From positions 1 to 11,864 of the forward strand of contig JAPOYZ010000061.1 of NCBI GenBank assembly GCA_026706325.1: a stretch of DNA of 11,864 nt, in the 5' to 3' direction. Every line of letters begins with the position of its first letter. Position 1 is the first letter of the stretch. This document shows positions 1 to 7,600 of this stretch, piece after piece. The notes beneath the pieces were generated by a model. The model worked only from the letters and a program-made list of their open reading frames with translations, was not told the origin of the DNA and searched no databases. This stretch comes from Candidatus Aminicenantota bacterium (GTDB lineage Bacteria; Acidobacteriota; UBA6911; RPQK01; JAJDTT01). Made by a program: the position numbers and the translations under genes.

Positions 1-85
1 CGGCGGGCGCAGGAACGGTCTCGGTGCTCGCGGGACTTTCACCACGGACTGTTAATCCGCTGCAAACCAATTTGCGGATATCGGG
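1..85. other. Upstream 3' end or leader region with two mutually exclusive small hairpins
   Basis: No complete gene fits here. One plus-strand frame stops at 52-54 (TAA), so this may be the tail of an upstream gene, but I do not recognise the residues. Two potential hairpins share bases. CGGA (45-48) can pair with TCCG (56-59) around a 7-nt CTGTTAA loop. Alternatively TCCGC plus GCAAA (56-66) can pair with TTTGCGGA (71-78) with a small bulge. A strong terminator follows at once. This could be a 3' UTR or an attenuator-like leader for the glycosyltransferase gene; I cannot decide which. Confidence 0.35.
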
Positions 86-118
86 AAAAGGGGTCCGGCC
101 GGACCCCTTTTCTTTTTT
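86..118 (+). terminator. Strong intrinsic (rho-independent) terminator
   Basis: A perfect palindrome: AAAAGGGGTCC (86-96) pairs with GGACCCCTTTT (101-111) across GGCC, followed by the T-rich tail TTTTCTTTTTT (108-118). The 11-bp stem and U-tract are textbook for plus-strand termination. The A-tract at the left foot could also allow some termination on the other strand. It ends only 24 nt before the GTG start of the glycosyltransferase, so it either ends an upstream transcription unit or acts as the terminator of a leader. Confidence 0.9.
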
Positions 119-142
119 CCGCTGTTCCGAGACCATTCCGCC

Positions 143-1768
143 GTGGGACAGCAACGCCATCTCCTCGCCTTCGTCCTGCTGGCCCTCTACCTGACCCTCT
201 TCTTCCAGTTAGGCGATCTTCCCTTCATGGGGGCCGACGAGCCCCGCTACGCGCGCATCTCCGAAGAGATGCTCCAGGGCGGCGACTTCGTCACACCCAG
301 ACTGGAAGGATCCCCATGGCTGGAGAAGCCGCCGCTTCTCTTCTGGGTCCAGGCCCTCAGCTTCCACGTCTTCGGAGTGAGCGAGGCGGCGGCGCGCCTT
401 CCGGTGGCTCTGCTGGGCCTTCTCTGCGCGCTTGCCGCCGGAGGACTCGCCCGGCACTTGGCAGGTTTCCGTGCCGGGGTCCTGTCCATACTCATCCTCT
501 CCACCTCCACCCTGTTCTTCATTTTCGCCCGGGCGGGCAGCACCGACATGCCTTTGACCGCCTGTCTCACCGTGTCCCTGGTCTGCGGTTATCGGGCCAC
601 CGGCAGCCGCAACCTCATCTGGTCATTGCTCTCCGGAACCGCCCTGGGAGCCGCCGCGCTGGCCAAGGGACCCATAGCCCTGATCCTGTTCGGCGGCATC
701 TTCACGGTCTATTTCCTCTGGATCGAGAAACTCGAATGGCACTGGAGGCACCTGCTGGCGGGGATGGCGGCGTTCCTGGCAACGTCCGTTCCCTGGTACT
801 GGAGCGTCTGGGCCGAAAACGGGTACTCCTTCTTCGTAACCTTCTGGCTCAACCACCATCTGGCACGGGTCATGTCGGATCTCCACCATCATTCGCAGCC
901 GTTCTGGTATTACCTGGCGGTCCTGGCGGTGGGATTTTTCCCCTGGACGCCCTTTCTAGCCGGTTCTTTCGCCCGCCTTTGGCGCTCGCGCACCGGCGCC
1001 GGCCCGGACCACTCCCAGGTCTTCCTCTGGATCTGGGTGGCGCTGCCCTTGGTCTTCTTTTCCGTCAGCGAGAGCAAGCTGCCCGGCTACATCCTGCCGG
1101 TCGTTCCGGCACTTGCCCTGCTGGCGGCCCGGGAGTGGGACCGGGACCCGGCCGGTGAGACGGCGCCCGCCAGGTCACTGCGGATCCAATGGCGGGTCCT
1201 GCAGGGACTGGCGCTTCTGATGGCGGCAGCCATCGTCTACATGAGCCGGACCCTGTACGACTCCGGCTCGGGGCTCTGGGTGGCGTTGCCCTTGGCCGCG
1301 GGCATCCTCTGGGGAACCCGTGAGTCACGCGCCGGACGGCCGGAGCGGGCCTTTGTCTCACTGGTCGGCGGAATGGTGCTGGCGGCGGCCGCCGCCTTCT
1401 CGTTCCTGGGCCCGGTGGTGGAACACTACCATTCGGCGCGGAGTCTGGCCCGGGCGTCCCAGCCCATGATCAGCGAGGACCGCCCCCTGGTCCTCTACCG
1501 CTATTTCCATCACACGGCGCTCTACTACACCGGCTACCAGGCGACACGGGAAGAGGTCCCGAGCCTGGCGCACCTGCGGCAGTACTCGTCCCAACATCCC
1601 CAGACCGACTACTATCTGCTCACCAAGGAGTCGGGATGGAGGGATCTGGCGGCCCTGGAGGGATCACAGTCGCTGCTTGAGGAGGGAAATCTCCGGCTGA
1701 TTCGGTTGCCTGGGGAGTCGTTGATCCGGGAGCCACCCGTCTCTCCGGCGCCGGAGGGCGAACTCTGA
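143..1768 (+). CDS. ArnT-like GT39 family membrane glycosyltransferase
   Basis: A 541-residue GT-C fold integral membrane enzyme of the PMT_2/ArnT type. This family transfers a sugar from a polyprenyl-phosphate donor to a lipid or protein acceptor on the outer face of the inner membrane. Visible motifs: an N-terminal membrane helix (about residues 7-21), then the catalytic-loop signature DEPRYA at 32-37, W59-EKPPLLFW ending at 68, AKGP around 174-177, a loop rich in paired histidines and HHH around 235-250, and ESKLPGY at 310-316 followed by ILP and another hydrophobic segment. Many Leu/Ala-rich membrane segments continue to about residue 425, then a soluble tail. The start is GTG at 143; no strong ribosome site is visible, so the exact start is uncertain. 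The length matches ArnT-like enzymes (about 500-560). The substrate cannot be read from the sequence; there are no lipid A-arabinose genes beside it. Confidence 0.9.
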   Translation: MGQQRHLLAFVLLALYLTLFFQLGDLPFMGADEPRYARISEEMLQGGDFVTPRLEGSPWLEKPPLLFWVQALSFHVFGVSEAAARLPVALLGLLCALAAGGLARHLAGFRAGVLSILILSTSTLFFIFARAGSTDMPLTACLTVSLVCGYRATGSRNLIWSLLSGTALGAAALAKGPIALILFGGIFTVYFLWIEKLEWHWRHLLAGMAAFLATSVPWYWSVWAENGYSFFVTFWLNHHLARVMSDLHHHSQPFWYYLAVLAVGFFPWTPFLAGSFARLWRSRTGAGPDHSQVFLWIWVALPLVFFSVSESKLPGYILPVVPALALLAAREWDRDPAGETAPARSLRIQWRVLQGLALLMAAAIVYMSRTLYDSGSGLWVALPLAAGILWGTRESRAGRPERAFVSLVGGMVLAAAAAFSFLGPVVEHYHSARSLARASQPMISEDRPLVLYRYFHHTALYYTGYQATREEVPSLAHLRQYSSQHPQTDYYLLTKESGWRDLAALEGSQSLLEEGNLRLIRLPGESLIREPPVSPAPEGEL

Positions 1769-1820
1769 GCGTCGTTGCCTCGCTCACGGTGTTCGACTAA
1801 TATCTCGCTGCAATTTTCCC

Positions 1821-3218
1821 ATGGCGCTACGGCTCTACAACACGCTGACCCGGACCACGGAGGAGGTCCTCCCCATCGAAGGCCGCACCCTTCGATTCTA
1901 CGCCTGCGGACCCACGGTCTACGACTTCGTCCACATCGGGAACTTCAGGACCTTCACCTTCCAGGACCTGCTCCGCCGCTACCTGCTCTACAAGGGCTTC
2001 GGGCTCACCCACGTCATGAACATCACGGACGTGGACGACAAGATCATCAACGGCGCGGGGGCCCGGGGCGAACCCATCCAGGAGTACACCAGCCGCTACA
2101 CCCACGCCTTTCTGGAGGATATGGAAGCGCTGCGCCTCCAGCGGCCGGAGATCATGCCCCGGGCGACCCGGCACATAACGCAGATGGTGGACCTGATCCT
2201 GCGCCTGCGCCGGAAGGGCCTGACCTACGAACAGGAGGGGTCGACCTACTACCGCATCGACGGGCTTCCCGCCTACGGCAGGCTCTCCCGTCTCGACCTG
2301 GGTGAAGCGGAGCGGGGAGACGCCACCGACGCCGACGACTACAGCAAGGACAACCCCCGGGACTTCGTCCTCTGGAAGGCCAGAAAGCCGGGAGAGGCCT
2401 ATTGGGACACGGCCCTGGGACCGGGCCGTCCCGGCTGGCACATCGAGTGCTCGGCCATGAGCATGGAGTACCTGGGAGAGTCATTCGATCTGCACGCCGG
2501 GGGAGTCGACCTGGTCTTTCCGCACCACGAGAACGAGATCGCCCAGAGCGAGGGCGCCACCGGCAAACCCTTCGTCCGCCACTGGGTCCACAGCGCCCAC
2601 CTGGTGGTGGAGGGAGAGAAGATGTCCAAGTCCCGGGGCAACTTCTACACCCTGCGAGACCTGCTGGGCCAGGGGTGGGATCCGCTGGCGGTCCGCTACC
2701 TGTTGCTGAGCGTCCACTACAGGAAGCAGCTCAACTTCAGCTTCCAGGGAATGACCCAGGCGCAGTCGGCCTTGCAACGGGTCAACGACTTCATCCAGCG
2801 CATCCGTGAGGTTCCGGACGAAGCGGAAGAAAGCCGGGAGCTGACGGAGGCGGCCCGGCAAGCCGAACGGAACTTCGAGTCCAGTCTGGACGATGACCTC
2901 AATACGTCGGCCGCGCTGGCCGCCATCTTCGAGCTGGTCCGGAAGGGCAACCTTCTCCTGGAAAAGAAGCAGGTCGGCGGCCCCGACCGTGACGCCGTCC
3001 TGAGTTTCTTCTCCAAGGTGAACGGGGTCTTCGAGACCTTCCAACTGGAAACCCTCGAATTGGAGGACAACGAAATCGCCCGGCTCATCCAGGAAAGGAC
3101 AAGGGCTCGCCAAACCCGGGATTACGCCCGCGCCGACCAGATCCGCAGCCTCCTGTCCGAGAAAGGGATCGTGCTGGAGGACACTCGAGAAGGAACCAGG
3201 TGGAAACGGGCGACTTGA
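1821..3218 (+). CDS. cysS: Cysteinyl-tRNA synthetase (CysRS)
   Basis: A 465-residue class I aminoacyl-tRNA synthetase that charges tRNA-Cys with cysteine in the cytosol. All hallmarks are present: the CGPTVYD..HIGN block (C29; HIGN 38-41), KMSKS at 267-271, and the four expected zinc ligands C29, C210, H235 and E239. The last three lie in WHIECSAMS and FPHHENEIAQSEG. The C-terminal helical and anticodon-binding part includes DYARADQIR and GIVLEDT, also typical of CysRS. Length matches the family (about 460-480). The ATG at 1821 lies 52 nt after the glycosyltransferase stop and gives the normal N-terminus (MALRLYNTLTR); no clear Shine-Dalgarno is seen. Its stop overlaps the next gene, so it is probably co-transcribed with lat. 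Confidence 0.98.
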   Translation: MALRLYNTLTRTTEEVLPIEGRTLRFYACGPTVYDFVHIGNFRTFTFQDLLRRYLLYKGFGLTHVMNITDVDDKIINGAGARGEPIQEYTSRYTHAFLEDMEALRLQRPEIMPRATRHITQMVDLILRLRRKGLTYEQEGSTYYRIDGLPAYGRLSRLDLGEAERGDATDADDYSKDNPRDFVLWKARKPGEAYWDTALGPGRPGWHIECSAMSMEYLGESFDLHAGGVDLVFPHHENEIAQSEGATGKPFVRHWVHSAHLVVEGEKMSKSRGNFYTLRDLLGQGWDPLAVRYLLLSVHYRKQLNFSFQGMTQAQSALQRVNDFIQRIREVPDEAEESRELTEAARQAERNFESSLDDDLNTSAALAAIFELVRKGNLLLEKKQVGGPDRDAVLSFFSKVNGVFETFQLETLELEDNEIARLIQERTRARQTRDYARADQIRSLLSEKGIVLEDTREGTRWKRAT

Positions 3219-4531
3219 TGCTCGACGCCGGCGAGACGGCCGGCATAATTTCCCGCTATCTGCCCGCTTCCGGCGTGGAGATTGTCGCCGACCTTTCCCG
3301 GAGCCGCGGGTCCCGCCTCTGCGAGTTCGAAACCGGCCGGTTCTTCCTGGACTTCATGGCCTTTTACGCCACCTTGCCCATCGGCTACAACCACCCGCGC
3401 ATGACGCGTCCCGAAGTGGTGGAAGAACTGGGAGAGGCGGCGCTCCACAAGCCTTCCAACTCGGACCTGTACACCCCGGAGATGGGGGCCTTCGTGCACA
3501 CCTTCTCCCGCCTCGCGCTGCCCGATTCCATGAAATACCTCTTCTTCGTGGGAGGCGGAGCACCAGCGGTGGAGAACGCCCTCAAGGTGGCTTTCGACTG
3601 GAAGGCCCGAAAGAACCAGGCGCAGGGTTTTCCTGAAGAGAAAGATCTGGAGGTGATCCACTTCAGGGAGGCCTTCCACGGACGGCTCGGCTACACACTC
3701 TCCCTCACCAACACCTTCGACCGGAACAAGACCCGCTACTTCCCCAAGTTCGACTGGCCCCGGATCGAGAATCCCAAGTGCTGTTTCCCCCTGACGGGAG
3801 ACAACCTGGACTCAGTGCTGGAATCCGAGGAGCGGGCGCTGCGGCAGATCCGGCAGGTTCTGGAGGACCATGCCTCCCGGGTCGCGTGCCTGATCCTGGA
3901 GCCGATCCAGGGGGAGGGAGGAGACAACCATTTCCGGCGGGAGTTCCACCGGGCCCTGCGGTCCGTCTGTGACGAGTTCGACGTGCTCTTCATCTACGAC
4001 GAGGTGCAGACGGGGTTGGGAGGGACCGGAAAGATGTGGGCCATGGAACACTACGCGGGGCCGGACCTGCTGGCCTTCGGCAAGAAGACCCAGGTCTGCG
4101 GAATCATGGCCAACGGCCGCGTCGACGACGTGCCCGAGAACGTCTTCCGGGTGCCGGGGCGGATCAATTCGACCTGGGGCGGAAGCCTCATCGACATGGT
4201 CCGGTGCCGGATCTACCTGGAGATCTACGAACGTGAGGGGATCCTTGAGCACGCCCGCAAGATGGGCCGGGTGTTGCTGGAGGGTCTGCAGGAGCTGGCC
4301 GAAGAGACGCCGGAATTCTTTTCCAACGCCCGGGGCGTCGGACCCTTTTGCGCCATCGACCTGCCTGACACCCCCAGGCGGGACCGGTTCCTGCAGAGCC
4401 TGCTCCGGCGCTCCCTGCTCATTCTGCCCTCGGGCGAGCGGTCCATCCGCTTCCGTCCCGCACTGAACATGCCGGAAGAGGACGTAATGGAGGGTCTGGA
4501 GATTTTTCGGACGGCCTCCCGGGATTTCTGA
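3200..4531 (+). CDS. lat: L-lysine 6-aminotransferase (lysine epsilon-aminotransferase)
   Basis: A class III PLP-dependent aminotransferase that moves the epsilon-amino group of lysine to 2-oxoglutarate. It yields 2-aminoadipate 6-semialdehyde (cyclising to piperideine-6-carboxylate) and glutamate. The sequence follows the Lat subfamily (for example mycobacterial Rv3290c) rather than ornithine or GABA transaminases. Diagnostic stretches are KPSNSD (84-89), GGGAPAVENALK (118-129), FPKFDWPRI (181-189), EPIQGEGGD (234-242), IYDEVQTG (265-272, D267 likely pairing with the PLP ring) and FGKKTQVCG (293-301). K295 is the likely Schiff-base lysine by alignment to class III enzymes. The GTG at 3200 has AAGGA (3190-3194) five bases upstream. 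An ATG at 3218 overlaps the cysS stop as TGATG and would give 437 instead of 443 residues. No piperideine-6-carboxylate dehydrogenase is seen nearby, so catabolism versus adipate-type biosynthesis stays open. Confidence 0.93.
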   Translation: METGDLMLDAGETAGIISRYLPASGVEIVADLSRSRGSRLCEFETGRFFLDFMAFYATLPIGYNHPRMTRPEVVEELGEAALHKPSNSDLYTPEMGAFVHTFSRLALPDSMKYLFFVGGGAPAVENALKVAFDWKARKNQAQGFPEEKDLEVIHFREAFHGRLGYTLSLTNTFDRNKTRYFPKFDWPRIENPKCCFPLTGDNLDSVLESEERALRQIRQVLEDHASRVACLILEPIQGEGGDNHFRREFHRALRSVCDEFDVLFIYDEVQTGLGGTGKMWAMEHYAGPDLLAFGKKTQVCGIMANGRVDDVPENVFRVPGRINSTWGGSLIDMVRCRIYLEIYEREGILEHARKMGRVLLEGLQELAEETPEFFSNARGVGPFCAIDLPDTPRRDRFLQSLLRRSLLILPSGERSIRFRPALNMPEEDVMEGLEIFRTASRDF

Positions 4532-4555
4532 ACTCCCACCGGTCAGAAATCCTGG
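4519..4555. terminator. Hairpin at the convergent junction between lat and the ATPase-helicase gene
   Basis: GGATTTCTGA (4522-4531) is perfectly complementary to TCAGAAATCC (4543-4552) around an 11-nt loop. A G-T and two C-G pairs extend the stem to 13 bp (4519-4521 with 4553-4555). The left arm contains the lat stop codon. No U-tract follows on either strand, so this is not a classical intrinsic terminator. Its position between two converging genes, with 78 nt between their stops, suggests a shared 3'-end stabilising or rho-assisted termination structure. Confidence 0.5.
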
Positions 4556-4609
4556 ATCTTCGGAGGACCCGGTAGTCGCTTGTCCGCCGGGCCAGGAGAG
4601 GAGGCGCGG

Positions 4610-7600
4610 CTATCCCCACAGCCAGTCCAGTCCGGAGAAAGCCAGTTCCCGGTTGAAATTTTCGATATTGTCACGCACGTTGACGATCAGGCACCGGTCG
4701 TTGCCGCCGTTCTTCGGCCCCCGCAGACCCCTCCCGATCATCTGGAAATAGAGGTTCGGGCTGTAGACCGGGCGCGCAACCATGATGACTCGCGTCTTGG
4801 GCGCGTCGAATCCTTCGCGGAAGACGCCATAGTTGACCAGGACCCGGATCTCTCCCGCCCGGTATTCCTCCACAATCCTTCGCCGGGCGGAGGACTCCGT
4901 GGCGGCGCTCACTGCCCTGGACCTCACCCCTTGAGAGTTCAGCAGCGCCGCCACCGTCAGAGCGTGTTCGACCGACGTGGCGAACAGCAGCGTGGACCAC
5001 TCCGGCCAGACATCGCCAACGAATGTATTGTACGCGCGGACGATGCGCCTGGTTCGATCCACGTCGCGGGCAATGCGATCCTCCACACTGCGGGGCAACC
5101 AGGCCGGGTAAGGCATCGCCTGCAATATCTTCAACTCCTCCCGGCTCAAGAAGTAATCGCCGCCTTCGATGATTTCGTGGTCAGCGTGCGCCAGCACCCG
5201 CATTTCCTGAAGCTCGCGGACGACTTCCCCGGGTTCGTCGCTGGCGAACGCCCCGGAATCCAAGCGATTGGCGCCGTAACGGCGCACCAGCCTTGTCGTT
5301 TCCCTTTGGTCATGCCCACGGTAAGGCGTCGCTGTGAGGCCGAGGAGAAACGGCTCCCCGCTTCGCTGCCAACGCGTCAGCCCGATCTCCTCCATGACGG
5401 AGGTGAAGGTGGGCGCGATGGAACGATGGGCTTCGTCGAAGACGACGAGATTGAAATCCGACAGGAACCCGTACTCGCCGGGCTGTTTCGACAGCTTGGA
5501 GTTGAGCGTCTGGATCGTCGCGACGATGACGTGAAGGCCGCCGACCGGTACGGGCCGCGGCTGGCCGGCCCACATCCTGGAAATGCGCAATCGTTTCCCT
5601 TCGGAGCCCACGCTGGACCAGACTTGCCGCCAAGCTTCCACGGCCTGTTCGCACAGCTCGTCACGGTCCGCGACCCACAGGACCCCACCTGCGTAGCCGT
5701 CACGCGCGGCTTCGACAATGGCCTGCACCGCGACGCGCGTCTTTCCCGAACCGGTCGGCAAACTGATCATCCCTCGACGCGCACCGGTCCCCGCAAATCC
5801 ATCGCGGAGCAGGTCTCGAACCCTGTCCACGATCGTGCGTTGGTAACCATGCAGTTCGGGAAGTGGGTGCGGACCCTCGACCTCAAGAAACGGCGGCCGG
5901 CGAGTATTTCGTTGTCCGGCCCACTCTGGAGAGAACCCGAGCGATCGGACGAAGTCAACGGCAGGTTGTGACCCCGCCCAACGTTTCGGCGGATCCAAGT
6001 GGTCCAACGCCCGCTTGTATGCTTTGAGAGCGGCCGTGTGATACGTCGCAATGGCGATTTCGGCCAGCTTCTCGCCGGTCATCAGGATGCCATCGACTTC
6101 AAGCACCTGGAGGAGGGACCTGGGCAAACCGGAACGCAGGGCATCGGCCCCGACGGCGCGGGCCAGCCTCTCGGCATCCGATGCCAGACCGCGGATGGCA
6201 GTGCGCTGCCTTTCGACTTCCTCCGAGGCTGCGTACCGCCGTATGTTCTCAAGCTGGCCGTCACTCAGATCCAGCCCCAACTGTTGCGTGACCAGCCGCA
6301 GTTCCCGATCTTCATCATCCGTCCTGACCAGATAGACTTTGGAGGCCAACAATGCACATTCCGGACCGCGGGCGCCATCGGCGGCCAGGTCCCGGCAGCG
6401 GATGAGCGGCCAGTTCACCGAGTCCGCACTCAGGTGTGGCGCCAGACCGGGCCATACGTCGGTCAGCGGCACCGGGTCCTCTTCGCCGACCGGTTCCACT
6501 GCGGGCTCAGCCAGATCGAAGTCTTCCCTGATTCGGCTCGCCATCGGATGTGACAGCAGGACGCTCAGGGCGGCAGGATTGGCCGGTCGAGGACCGAGCG
6601 CATCCGCCACGGGCACGAGTTCACCGGCGCACCGGATACGGCCATGCTCGGCCAGCACAGTGGCGGCCGGATTCGGACACGGAAGCTCCGGATAGATGCG
6701 CTGAGTATCGTGGCGCATGATCCGTCCGCCATAGGTGGTTTCCAAGGAGAGCAAGGCGTCGGTATACCGTGCCCGGCCCTCATCTGAAAGCCGGGTCAGG
6801 ACCTGCAGGGGACCGCTTCCGACCATCGAGTCGAAATTCAGCTTGCGCCACTGCGGCTTTTTCGGAAGGTCCCGAGCCGTGAACTTCCGGCGACAGTTGT
6901 ACAGGAACCACTCGAAAGCGGGGTCGCCGGACAATTGCCGATTCGGCTCCGGCACACTCGTCACTCCCAGTCTGGCCAGCAACTTCAGGTCGGCACGATG
7001 GAACTCGGTGTCGACCGTGACGTCAGCGTCGCGTCCGCCTTCCGAAGACACGATTTCACCGGGCAGGAGAACCGAATGCAGGGGCTGCCAACTGCCGGAC
7101 CGCGCCCACACTTGAATCCGCCAGGCCGAGTCCCATCGAGCCTTGATGATCGCGTACGCGGTGTCCGTGGCCAGATCGCGCGAAGTGATCCAGAACTCGC
7201 TCCACCCCGTGCCGTCCGACGGCGCTGCCCACGCGAACAGCCTCCGGACCAGAGATTGGAAATGACTCTCGGCAGACTCGTACCGGATGCCGAGCTCCTC
7301 CAGAGTTGCCAAAGTCTCTGCATCAGATACGAGCCTCGCGTGCACCAGCCGGTCGTCATCCTGGTCGTCGTCGAACGACGACAGAAACACCCGATCAGGG
7401 TCAGGCGCGCACCAGTCACCCGTCCGCGTCAGGAGAATGTCGCCAAGGTGTGCTCCCTGCCTCAGTTCCTGCGGGATCGACGCCGCCACTTGGAGCGCCG
7501 TCATGGACGCCTCGATCGCCTCATCTTCAACCGAGCCGTCGACCAAGACATTGAGCCACTCTCCTAGCGACGACCGAGGGGCCTGCGTCAAACCCCGCCG

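Noticed and set aside
45..59. A 15-nt match to a tRNA-Asn anticodon arm (CGGA-CTGTTAA-TCCG).
   Set aside because: No D arm, no TTCGA-type T arm and no acceptor stem can be built around it, so it is not a tRNA gene.
316..1158. A 280-codon plus-strand frame inside the glycosyltransferase gene.
   Set aside because: It is Arg/Pro/Gly-rich, a frame shadow of the GT39 gene whose motifs are intact.
4580..5971. A 463-codon open frame on the plus strand opposite the helicase domain.
   Set aside because: It lies entirely antisense to conserved helicase motifs, its residues match no family, and long antisense frames are common in GC-rich coding DNA.
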